32,298 bases of DNA, from NCBI GenBank assembly GCA_964431965.1, contig CAYSLU010000061.1, forward strand, positions 1 to 32,298. Direction: 5' to 3'. The translations under genes were made by a program, and so were the position numbers. This DNA comes from CAYSLU01 sp964431965 (GTDB lineage: Bacteria > Verrucomicrobiota > Kiritimatiellia > CAIKKV01 > CAYSLU01). Shown one piece after another: positions 8,145 through 15,592 of this stretch (position 1 is the first letter of the stretch; each line of letters opens with the position of its first letter). The notes beneath the pieces were generated by a model. The model had not been told where the DNA came from. It saw only the letters and a list, made by a program, of their open reading frames with translations, and searched no databases.

Positions 8145-9158
8145 TCACCGCACAACCAGCCGGGCCAAGTCCCGGGCCGAGCTCATGAGCGCCCGGATGT
8201 ACTGGCCGCGGGTGTATACCCAGGGATCGCCCACGTGCCGGCGGCTCAGCTTGCCGCGGAAATCCGCGAGCGTCCGATAGCCCTTGCCGTCCATCCACTG
8301 GCCCAGCTCCTGGGCCATCTTCCCGACGTGCGACACGCCGTTCTGGTACAGCACGCTCACCACTTGGACCGCGTGCGCCCCGGCCAGCAGCATCTTCACC
8401 ACGTGCTCGCCCGTCGCGATGCCCGTGCTCGCGCAGATGTCCGCTCGAATGGTCCCTTCCAGAAGCCCCGCGTAGCGCAGCGGCAGGCGGTAATCCGTGC
8501 CCTGGCTCAGGTTGAACGGCGAGATCGCGCGCTCCGCCGCCACGTCGATATCCGGCTCGAACAGGCGGTTAAACGTCACGACGGCCGCCACGCCGGCCTC
8601 GTCGAACTGCCGGATCACGTTCAGCGGGTTCGCGTAGTACGGGCTCAGCTTCACGCTCAGGGGCAGGCGCACCGTCTCCTTGAGGCGGCGGACCAGGTCG
8701 ACCTGCTCGGCCTCGACACCCGCGCCGGACCGGCCCGCATCACGCGGGGACGCATACAGGTTGCACTCCAGCCCGTCCACGCCCGTGTCTTCCAGGCGCT
8801 TCGCGTAGTCCAGCCACGTCTCCAGGTTGATCGCATTCAGGCTGCCAATCACCGGGATGCGCAGCGTCTCCTTGGCCTTCCGGACCCACAGCAGATGCTG
8901 CTGCGGCCCGGCGTGCATGACGTTCGGCATCGTCGTGGCCATCTCGGGGTTCTGAATGTCGTTCCGGTGCGCCTCGTCGTCGAAGCGCAGGGCATCCATC
9001 ATCACCTGCTCCTCGAACAGCGACTTGATGACGACCGCACCCGCCCCGGCCTGCTCGATCTGGCCGAGCGACTTCATGTCCGATGTAAGCGCGGAGGCGC
9101 CCACGATGATCGGGCTCTTGAGCGTCAGCCCCATGTACCGCGTCTGAAGATCGGCCAT
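8145..9158 (-). CDS. dihydroorotate dehydrogenase-like flavoprotein
   Basis: A 337-residue TIM-barrel FMN protein of the dihydroorotate dehydrogenase-like group. Visible features are the N-terminal MGLTLKSPIIVGAS strand-loop, IKSLFEEQ (K45), ECNLYASP in the active-site region, VKLSPYY (K170) and TFNRLFEPD. The NxSCPN active-site pattern of true class 1 PyrD is not present, so I do not assign pyrimidine synthesis; the group is often annotated only as DHOD-like. A very good AAGGAGG lies 6 nt before ATG. It leads the minus-strand set including the HMA lipoprotein, xerD and rnc. Confidence 0.85.
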   Translation of the reverse strand: MADLQTRYMGLTLKSPIIVGASALTSDMKSLGQIEQAGAGAVVIKSLFEEQVMMDALRFDDEAHRNDIQNPEMATTMPNVMHAGPQQHLLWVRKAKETLRIPVIGSLNAINLETWLDYAKRLEDTGVDGLECNLYASPRDAGRSGAGVEAEQVDLVRRLKETVRLPLSVKLSPYYANPLNVIRQFDEAGVAAVVTFNRLFEPDIDVAAERAISPFNLSQGTDYRLPLRYAGLLEGTIRADICASTGIATGEHVVKMLLAGAHAVQVVSVLYQNGVSHVGKMAQELGQWMDGKGYRTLADFRGKLSRRHVGDPWVYTRGQYIRALMSSARDLARLVVR

Positions 9159-9344
9159 CTCCGTCCTCCTTCGAATCCCCGGCGCCCGCCCGAGCGGCGC
9201 CGCTTGTTATCCATGAAACTGGGACAGTATGACAGCCCCCCTCCCGGATGCCAAATGCGAATCGCGCCAGCGGGCGCGGGCGCGCGCATCTGCGATGTGG
9301 TGTGCGCGGACGTCACGGCTTGCCCGCCGTAGCCTCCGGGCGAA

Positions 9345-9363
9345 GGAGGGAAGTCGTCCCTCC
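9345..9363. repeat. 7-bp hairpin, half-unit of the local repeat in reverse orientation
   Basis: GGAGGGA and TCCCTCC flank agtcg. On the minus strand it reads tggagggacgac, the start of the repeat unit found at 9579, but then departs from it. Confidence 0.5.
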
Positions 9364-9397
9364 AGGGACATCGCCAAGGAACGCTTGAACATGGAGT

Positions 9398-9425
9398 TGG
9401 AGGGTCCGCCTCGGTGCGGACCGTT
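9398..9425 (+). repeat. hairpin repeat unit, copy 1
   Basis: A 28-bp unit whose stem is GGTCCGC/GCGGACC. It has the same frame (tggaggg...cctc.gtg...ccgtt) as the copies at 9579 and 28783, but four stem positions on each side differ and still pair. Confidence 0.7.
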
Positions 9426-9520
9426 GCCCACAGGCTGCCCGCATCAACCCGCCCACGGCGGAACCATCGCTATCCGTAGATCGCGCCGCAGTCCCAGTGT
9501 CTTTTGTTTTGACTCTGTTC

Positions 9521-9638
9521 GGACCGGCCGGGACGGAGCCCGGCCCTTCAAGACGCGTAGAACAGCCCGTTCCGGACATGGAGGGACGACCTCCGTGTCG
9601 TCCGTTAACCGAGATCAGGCCAAGACAAAAGCCCCTGG
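9521..9638 (+). repeat. 118-bp dispersed repeat, copy A
   Basis: This matches 28724-28842 over its whole length with roughly 80% identity by eye and one indel. The 28-bp core 9579-9606, with stem GGACGAC/GTCGTCC, is identical in both. The copy is bracketed by inverted cttttgttttg (9501-9511) and caagacaaaag (9621-9631). Confidence 0.8.
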
Positions 9639-9736
9639 CGCAGCGCGCAACTGCCGCAGTCGCAACTTGACATCCCGGTCCGCCTCCCTCAGACTGGCTC
9701 GGCAACAAGCCTGACACAGGCGGGGAGAGCATCTCG

Positions 9737-11233
9737 ATGAGCCGCAATTCGACCCTCGACGCATTCATGTCCCAGTTTCGCTTCGAAGGGCTGACCTTCG
9801 ACGACGTCTCGCTCGTGACCCAGTACGCTGATTTCCTCCCGGACGAGGCCGACCTGCGCAGCCGGCTCACGCGCAATATCCAGGTCAATATCCCGTTTGT
9901 GAGCGCGGCCATGGACACGGTGACGGAAGCGCCCATGGCCATCGCGATGGCCATGCTCGGCGGCATCGGCATCATCCACAAGAACCTGCCGGCCAAGAAG
10001 CAGGCCAAGCAGGTCGGCACCGTGAAGCACTATCTCAACGGGCTCATCCCGGACCCGATCGTGTTCCACTCCTCGGACACCCTCGAGTTCATCCAGAAGA
10101 CCAAGGCGCAGAAGGGCTACACCTTCAGCGGGTTCCCGATCCTCGACGCCAGCGAGAAGCTCGTCGGAATCCTGACGGCCGCCGATATCAAGTTCGCCCA
10201 GGACCCCCGGGCGTCGGTGTCGGACGTCATGACGGCGAAGGTCATCACGGCCCCGCCCGGCACGACGTTGCAGGAGGCATTCCAGATCATGCGGAAGCAC
10301 CGCATCGGCAAGCTCCCCCTCGTCCAGGACGGGAAGCTCGTCGGGCTCTATAGCTTTGCGGACGCGCGCACCCTCGTCGAGAACGTGGAGCCGCTCTACA
10401 ACCGCGACGCCAACTACCGGCTGCGCGTCGGGGCCGCCGTCGGGCCGAACGACCACGAGCGCGTGCAGGCGCTGGCGGCCGAGGACGTGGACGTGGTGGT
10501 GGTCGATACGGCGCACGGCCACACCCACAACGTGATCGAGATGGTGAAGTGGGTGAAGAAGAACCACCCGGCCATCGACGTCGTGGCGGGCAACATCGCC
10601 ACCGCCGAGGCCGCCGTCGCCCTGCGCGACGCCGGCGCCGACGGCGTGAAGGTCGGCATCGGCCCCGGCTCGATCTGCACGACCCGGGTCGTCGCCGGCG
10701 TCGGCGTCCCGCAGATCAGCGCCGTCTATGCGACCGCCAACGCTCTCGGCGGCTCGATCCCGGTCATCGCCGACGGCGGCATCCGGCTTTCGGGCGACGT
10801 GACCAAGGCCCTCGCGGCGGGCGCGGATACGGTGATGATGGGCTCGGTGCTCGCCGGCACGGACGAGAGCCCCGGCGAGAAGATCATCCATCAGGGACGC
10901 CAGTACGTCGTCTACCGCGGCATGGGAAGCCTGGCCGCCATGCGCTCGGGCCCCGGCAGCCGCGAGCGCTACGGCCTGGACAACGTGGCCGAAGCCGAGC
11001 TGGTCCCGCAGGGAATCGAGGGCATCGTCCCCTACTCCGGCCGGGTGAAGAAGATGATGATCCAGTACAGCGGCGGGGTGAAGGCCGGCATGGGATATTG
11101 CGGATGCCGCACGGTCCGGGAGCTTCAGGAGCGGGGCCGGTTCGTCCGCGTGTCGGCCGCCGGCCTGCGCGAGGCGCACCCGCACGACGTGAAGATCATC
11201 AAGGAAGCCCCGAACTACCAGTCGGGCAGCTAG
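9737..11233 (+). CDS. guaB: IMP dehydrogenase
   Basis: A 498-residue cytosolic enzyme oxidising IMP to XMP with NAD+, the committing step of GMP synthesis. The catalytic TIM barrel starts LTFDDVSL. A Bateman module of two CBS domains is inserted at about 105-215 (SDVMTAKVITAP and HRIGKLPLV mark it). The barrel resumes with VVDTAHGH, then the catalytic loop GPGSICTTR at 309-317 with nucleophile C314, the phosphate-binding IADGGIR, the flap YRGMGS and GYCGCRT. Length matches the family. GGGGAG lies 9 nt before ATG. It is monocistronic here, and its stop is separated by one base from that of mlaD on the other strand. Confidence 0.97.
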   Translation: MSRNSTLDAFMSQFRFEGLTFDDVSLVTQYADFLPDEADLRSRLTRNIQVNIPFVSAAMDTVTEAPMAIAMAMLGGIGIIHKNLPAKKQAKQVGTVKHYLNGLIPDPIVFHSSDTLEFIQKTKAQKGYTFSGFPILDASEKLVGILTAADIKFAQDPRASVSDVMTAKVITAPPGTTLQEAFQIMRKHRIGKLPLVQDGKLVGLYSFADARTLVENVEPLYNRDANYRLRVGAAVGPNDHERVQALAAEDVDVVVVDTAHGHTHNVIEMVKWVKKNHPAIDVVAGNIATAEAAVALRDAGADGVKVGIGPGSICTTRVVAGVGVPQISAVYATANALGGSIPVIADGGIRLSGDVTKALAAGADTVMMGSVLAGTDESPGEKIIHQGRQYVVYRGMGSLAAMRSGPGSRERYGLDNVAEAELVPQGIEGIVPYSGRVKKMMIQYSGGVKAGMGYCGCRTVRELQERGRFVRVSAAGLREAHPHDVKIIKEAPNYQSGS

Positions 11234-11234
11234 C

Positions 11235-12251
11235 CTAGAACGCGCCGAAGAGCAGGCTGCTGAAGGACAGGATCGGAGCGGTCTCCCGGAAGTCGTCCAC
11301 CGCCGCGCGAACGTCCGTGATCGCCTGCTTGACCTCCCGGTAGAGATCGTCGTCCTTCATGATCTTGCCCAGCGTTCCCTCCCCCTGCTCAAGGCGGGAG
11401 GCGACCGTCTTCAGCGAAGCCGCCGCGGATTCGAAGTCGCTGTACAGCGGGCTCTCGTCCGACATCAGCTTGCCGATCAACCCCTGCCCCTGCGCCAGCT
11501 TCTCGCTGAATACCTGCAGGTTGGTCACCAGCGAGGAGATGTTCGTGTAGACCGTCTCGTCCGTCAGCAGCTTGCCAATCGTGCCATCGCCCTGACCGAT
11601 CTTCTCCGTCAGCTGGCGGATCTGAGCCATGGCGACCTTGCCGTCGGCTGTGATGGCGCGAATGTCCTGGTACGCCGAATCGTCCGTCAGGAGCTTCCCG
11701 ATCGTGCCCTCGCCGCGGTTGATCTTGTCGGCGATCTGGCGCGCGTCCCGCATCGTGTTCTCCAGGTTCTCGAGGATCTTCCCCTTCGTCAGGGACACCC
11801 GGATGTCGCGCGCCACGGCCGACGCCTCGCCGAGCAGATCGATCGGCTCCTTGCCCCGGATCTGGACGCCCTCCGGGTACGGCTCGGACCCGCGCGTCCC
11901 CTCCTCGATTTCCAGCATCCGTCCGCCGAGCACGGACGTTTCTCGGATCACCACGCGCCCGTCCTTGCGCAGCGACACCGGATTGTCCAGCGCACACAGC
12001 ACATGCACGCCGTCACCGGCGAGCCGCGTGTCCTTGATCTTGCCGATCGTCATCCCCCGCACGACCACGTTGTCGCCCTTGCGGAGCCCCATCACGTTCT
12101 CGAAGACGGCCTCGAACGGATACGTCTTCTGGAACAGCCGCTCCCGGCTCAGGATGATCGTAAAATAGGCGACCACGAGGAGGATCAGGAACATGAACGT
12201 TCCGACAATCACCTCGAGGGTCATCTCCCGCTCGAGCAAGCCCTTCTTCAT
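11235..12251 (-). CDS. mlaD: MlaD-like MCE domain protein with four C-terminal repeats
   Basis: A 338-residue substrate-binding subunit of an Mla/MCE lipid transporter, anchored in the inner membrane and exposed to the periplasm. One transmembrane helix spans about 12-34. The MCE domain follows at about 43-120 (FENVMGLRKGDNVVVRGMTIGKI). The C-terminal half has four copies of GxGxIGKLLxDxxxY beginning at residues 180, 221, 255 and 290, set in amphipathic helices with 34-41 residue spacing. The start MKKGLLERE overlaps the mlaF stop as ATGA; a frame six codons longer would run into mlaF. It is the last gene of the operon. Confidence 0.92.
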   Translation of the reverse strand: MKKGLLEREMTLEVIVGTFMFLILLVVAYFTIILSRERLFQKTYPFEAVFENVMGLRKGDNVVVRGMTIGKIKDTRLAGDGVHVLCALDNPVSLRKDGRVVIRETSVLGGRMLEIEEGTRGSEPYPEGVQIRGKEPIDLLGEASAVARDIRVSLTKGKILENLENTMRDARQIADKINRGEGTIGKLLTDDSAYQDIRAITADGKVAMAQIRQLTEKIGQGDGTIGKLLTDETVYTNISSLVTNLQVFSEKLAQGQGLIGKLMSDESPLYSDFESAAASLKTVASRLEQGEGTLGKIMKDDDLYREVKQAITDVRAAVDDFRETAPILSFSSLLFGAF

Positions 12252-13009
12252 TTCAACTCGCTTTCCCACGCCCCGCGCGTGGTGATGTACTGCGCCTCCA
12301 GAAAGCCGCGGACATCCTCCCGCTCGGAGGCGATGAATTCCGCCGGCGTGCCCGGCGCCAGGATCTTTCCCCCGTGCAACATGCCGATCCGCGTGCCGAT
12401 CGCCAGCGCGCTGTGCAGGTCGTGCGTCACGACCACGCTCGTCACCTTAAGCTCGTCCCTCAAGCTCGCGATCAGCCGGTCGATCATCCGCGACGTCACC
12501 GGGTCCAGCCCCGACGTGGGCTCATCGTACAGCACGATCTGGGGGGTTCGGATGATCGCCCGCGCCAGCCCGGCGCGCTTCCGCATGCCGCCCGATAGCT
12601 CCGACGGGTGCTTGTGCGCGTCTGCCTCAAGCCCGACCAGCTTCAAATTGGCCTGAACCCGCTCCTGAATCTCATCCTCCGGCGTCTGCGTCTTCTCCCG
12701 CAGCGGAAGCGCCACGTTCTCGGCCACCGTGAGCCACTCCAGCAGCGCCCCGCCCTGGAACAGCACGCCGAACCGGCTGCGGATCCGCTCCAGCTCCGCG
12801 CCCGTCGCCTCGCCGATCTCGTCGCCGCCGACCAGCACGCGGCCGCTGTCCGGGGTCAGCAGTCGCACCATGTGTTTCAGGATGACGCTCTTCCCCGCAC
12901 CCGACGGTCCCACGATCACGAACGTCTCCCGCTCCGCGATGTGGAGATCGACCTCGTCGAGCACCGTGCGCCCGCCCAGCGATTTCGTAACTTTCTCGAA
13001 CGTGATCAT
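12248..13009 (-). CDS. mlaF: Mla-type ABC transporter ATPase
   Basis: A 253-residue cytoplasmic ATPase that powers lipid movement with MlaE and MlaD. Walker A is GPSGAGKS (34-41), the Q-loop FQGGALLEWLTVAENV starts near 84, the signature LSGGMRKR near 138-145, and Walker B VLYDEPTSGLDP near 159-170. The H-loop is THD. LSGGM and the MRKRAGLARAI run are typical of the Mla/Ttg2 group rather than sugar or peptide importers. Its start overlaps the mlaE stop by 4 nt and its stop overlaps mlaD, which points to translational coupling. Confidence 0.95.
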   Translation of the reverse strand: MITFEKVTKSLGGRTVLDEVDLHIAERETFVIVGPSGAGKSVILKHMVRLLTPDSGRVLVGGDEIGEATGAELERIRSRFGVLFQGGALLEWLTVAENVALPLREKTQTPEDEIQERVQANLKLVGLEADAHKHPSELSGGMRKRAGLARAIIRTPQIVLYDEPTSGLDPVTSRMIDRLIASLRDELKVTSVVVTHDLHSALAIGTRIGMLHGGKILAPGTPAEFIASEREDVRGFLEAQYITTRGAWESELK

Positions 13010-13821
13010 ACGAAGAACAGCCGGGTAACGAAATAGCCCACGATCAGGATCGTCAGAAACGAGACGACGACCGTCCGCCGCGTCGCGTTGCCGACGCCCA
13101 CCGCGCCGTTGGTGGCCGACAGCCCCTGGTGGCAGGCGACCACCGTGATGATGATCCCGAACAGGAACGCCTTGAAGAGCCCCACATACAGGTCCTTGGT
13201 CTCCGCATAGCGCGTGGCATTGTCGAAGTACGCCACCCAGGACACGCCGAGCTGGGTCTTGCCCACCACGCCCCCGCCCAGCAGCCCCATCATGCAGCTG
13301 TATACCGTCAGCATCGGCGTCATGATGGCCAGCGCAATGAGCCGCGGCATCACCAGGAACCGAACGGGGTCGATCGACATGATCTCGAGCGCGGCGACCT
13401 CCTCCGAGACGGTCATCGTGCCCAGCTGCGCCGCGATGGCCGACCCGACGCTGGCCGCCAGAATCAGCGCCGTCATGAACGGCCCCATCTCGCGCAGCAT
13501 GGAGATCATCACGGCCGTGCCGATGTTCACCTCCTGCCCGAAGCGCCGCAGCTCGATGCCGGTCTGCAGCGCCAGGATCATGCCGGTGAAGGAGGCCACA
13601 ACCGTGGTCACGCCCAGGCTCTTGATGCCGACGACGAACATCTGCTGGACGATGCCCGGCATGGTTCGCCCCGTGAACGCGAAGCGCAGGGCCAGCGTCG
13701 CGCTCGCCAGCAGGCGGAGCGCGCGGCCCGACTCCCGGCAGGTCAGCAGGACCGTTCGGCCCAGGCCCGCCCGGAAGTTCTCCGGCGGCGGAAAGTACTC
13801 CGGCTCGCGCGTAACGTTCAC
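13006..13821 (-). CDS. mlaE: MlaE-family permease
   Basis: A 271-residue integral inner-membrane protein forming the transmembrane part of the Mla lipid transporter. Five or so hydrophobic segments follow an N-terminal amphipathic region. Characteristic runs are GMILALQTGIELRRFG, LREMGPFMTALILAASVGSAIAAQLGTM and VSEEVAALEIMSIDPVRFLVMPR. The start is GTG (GTGAACGTTACG), with GGAG 6 nt upstream. It begins one base after the stop of the upstream repeat protein, implying coupling. mlaA, mlaB and mlaC are not found nearby, so the periplasmic and outer-membrane parts must be supplied by other genes. Confidence 0.94.
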   Translation of the reverse strand: MNVTREPEYFPPPENFRAGLGRTVLLTCRESGRALRLLASATLALRFAFTGRTMPGIVQQMFVVGIKSLGVTTVVASFTGMILALQTGIELRRFGQEVNIGTAVMISMLREMGPFMTALILAASVGSAIAAQLGTMTVSEEVAALEIMSIDPVRFLVMPRLIALAIMTPMLTVYSCMMGLLGGGVVGKTQLGVSWVAYFDNATRYAETKDLYVGLFKAFLFGIIITVVACHQGLSATNGAVGVGNATRRTVVVSFLTILIVGYFVTRLFFV

Positions 13822-13822
13822 A

Positions 13823-15250
13823 TCATTCTCCGGTTCGCCCCACGTAGAGCCAGCGCCAGGACACTGCGTCGCCGGCCCGGCGCCGCCCGATCAATCCGCC
13901 CAGCACGCTCCACTCCGAAGCCCCACGATCATGTCCGCCGGCCCGCCAGGAGACAAGCGGAAAGAGGGATCGATACGTCCCCTCGCCATCGCGGCGGCTC
14001 CGCCACAGGCCCCACAGCGCCTCGCTTTCCACGGCGTCCCCGTCCCGCCGGTGCGCGTACACGGTCCACAGCGGGGCGAAGTTCCGCTCGATGGGCGGCG
14101 TGTTGCGGATCGGCCAGAGCGCCGGCAGGCGCGTGACGCGGCGCGCGCCGTCCCGGTCGTCGCACACGAGCGGCCACACGAGCACGTGCCGGGCGCGCTC
14201 CCGCTCCCCCTCGGCCGTCTTCTCCGTGCGCGTCTCGCGATAGTAGACGGGCATCACCAGGCTCCGGTCGACCGACCCGCCCGTGCGCTGCGACGTGGAC
14301 CGCATCACGATCGGCCAGAGGAAGAACGAGGTGCGGGTCTCGGCGTTCCGCTTCCAGCCCCACAGCGGCCACAGGTAGAACTTGTCCGTCTCGCCCGAGC
14401 TGTACTGGACCAGCGGCCAGAGCACATAGCCCTGCCGCTTCGTGCCGCCGGTGGACCACCGGATCAGCGGCGGGATCACCATCCACGACTTCTGGTTCTC
14501 CAGGTCCACCCGGCCCACGATCGGAAACAGCGCCCACGCCCGGCCGGGCGATTCCGGCGCCTCGTATCGCGCATCCGTCCAGATCGGCCACAGCACGAAC
14601 CGCTTGTGGACCCGGCCCTTCCAGTGCGACTGGCCGTACAGCGGGAACACGCGGAACTTCTCTACCCCGCCGCCGGTCGTCCCGGACACCAGCGGCCAGA
14701 GCACGTTCCAGGTCCGCAGGTCGTTCTTCGCGCTGGTCGAATACAGCGGGAACAGGAACCACGACACGCGATCCAGGCCAATGAACTCGTGCACGCTCCC
14801 GGCGACCGGGAACAGGCCGCGATAGGTCTCGCCCTGCCGGTCCCGGCCCGAGGCCCACACGGGCAGGATGCGGAACCGATAGTGGGACTCCGGGTCGGCC
14901 GAGTCCGCGTCCTGGTAGATCGCCGTCAGGATCCGCGCGTCCACCTGCCCGCTCCGCTCCTTCCACGTGACCAGCGGCCACAGCACTTCGCGCAGCCGTC
15001 GCTGCTCGGGCGCTTCCCACACGGACGCGTAGAACGGCCGGATCGCGCGAAACGTGGACCCCGTCGCCGATCGACCGGACTCGAAGAACGGCCCGGCCGC
15101 GCGCAGGCGATCGACCCCGGTGAGCGACCGGTCGCGGCACGCCACCGGCCCGAAGTCGAATACCGGCGCCGCGGCCGCCGATCCAGCCGCCAGCGCCGCA
15201 ACGAGGCTCGCCAGCGCCACGCCGCGCCAATGACTATTCACACTCCGCAT
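13823..15250 (-). CDS. exported protein with ~18 aromatic-proline (LWPLV-like) repeats, first gene of mla operon
   Basis: I do not recognise this 475-residue protein. Residues 1-28 form a signal peptide (hydrophobic VALASLVAALAAGSAAAA). The rest is a regular series of short hydrophobic cores of type [L/V/I][W/F]P[L/V/I][V/W/Y], every ~12-20 residues. Examples are LWPLV at 90, LFPLY at 166, LWPLV at 184, LWPIW at 220, LWPLV at 277, LWPLW at 293, LWPIV at 311, VWPLV at 358 and LFPLV at 429. Polar, charged turns separate them. This looks like serial beta strands, possibly a beta-barrel or propeller. The start is supported by GGAG 9 nt upstream; the longer open frame has no signal peptide. mlaE begins one base after its stop, so a role with the Mla lipid transporter is inferred. 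Confidence 0.8.
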   Translation of the reverse strand: MRSVNSHWRGVALASLVAALAAGSAAAAPVFDFGPVACRDRSLTGVDRLRAAGPFFESGRSATGSTFRAIRPFYASVWEAPEQRRLREVLWPLVTWKERSGQVDARILTAIYQDADSADPESHYRFRILPVWASGRDRQGETYRGLFPVAGSVHEFIGLDRVSWFLFPLYSTSAKNDLRTWNVLWPLVSGTTGGGVEKFRVFPLYGQSHWKGRVHKRFVLWPIWTDARYEAPESPGRAWALFPIVGRVDLENQKSWMVIPPLIRWSTGGTKRQGYVLWPLVQYSSGETDKFYLWPLWGWKRNAETRTSFFLWPIVMRSTSQRTGGSVDRSLVMPVYYRETRTEKTAEGERERARHVLVWPLVCDDRDGARRVTRLPALWPIRNTPPIERNFAPLWTVYAHRRDGDAVESEALWGLWRSRRDGEGTYRSLFPLVSWRAGGHDRGASEWSVLGGLIGRRRAGDAVSWRWLYVGRTGE

Positions 15251-15592
15251 CTCAGGGAACTCCGGATACGGGACACAACATGTCGAAGTTCGGAGGACAC
15301 CCATGACCCACCGTTCCGAGTCCGCGACGGAACGGGGTGAACCGCGAGGCGGCTTGGGTTGCACGGAGTCTGCGACGTGCCCGAACGGCGACGCGGCAGA
15401 TTGCCTCGGATGCAAGGCGCCGCAGGTGGCGCCATACTCCTGTATGCGCCGCCTGCGGCAACGCCGCAGCCGGGGCGAGATGCCGCGCCGCCGCTCGGCC
15501 CAAGCCGCCGAGCTGTCTCGTAGCGCGCAGCCCGCCTGACATCAATGCACGCTGACGTGGAGCCATTCATGAGACGCCTCGCGCTCGGCGGG
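15251..15592. other. intergenic region with large palindrome
   Basis: This lies between the mla operon start and the pyrB stop, both on the minus strand. It must hold the mla operon promoter and probably the argF-pyrB terminator. I cannot place a promoter confidently. The dominant feature is the palindrome at 15394-15485. No protein-like frame is seen. Confidence 0.6.
15394..15485. repeat. 92-bp imperfect palindrome
   Basis: The arms are symmetric about 15438-15441 (loop tcct). The inner arms gccgcaggtggcgccatac and gtatgcgccgcctgcggc pair with one mismatch and one bulge. The outer arms cggcagattgcctcgg and ccggggcgagatgccg pair imperfectly. The resulting stem of about 40 bp could act as a terminator for argF-pyrB, or be a REP-like element. 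No T-run follows. Confidence 0.7.

Larger units (their letters stand above)
9159..9736. other. repeat-rich intergenic region between divergent genes
   Basis: This gap must contain the promoters of both the flavoprotein (minus) and guaB (plus), although I cannot place them with confidence. Its visible content is hairpin repeats: GGAGGGA-agtcg-TCCCTCC at 9345-9363, a 28-bp hairpin unit at 9398-9425, and a larger repeat at 9501-9638. The open frames across it have shadow-like composition. Confidence 0.6.

Noticed and set aside
9229..9714. A 161-codon plus-strand frame in the gap before guaB
   Set aside because: It is formed by the hairpin repeats; the same peptide-like string recurs at 28.7 kb because the DNA repeat recurs, not because it is a gene.
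9689..11185. A 498-codon minus-strand frame opposite guaB
   Set aside because: Asp/Arg/His-rich shadow of IMP dehydrogenase with no independent support.
13929..15230. A 433-codon alternative minus-strand frame over the W/F-P repeat gene
   Set aside because: It lacks signal peptide and repeats and is Arg/Ala/Gly-rich; the chosen frame has a ribosome site and regular repeats.
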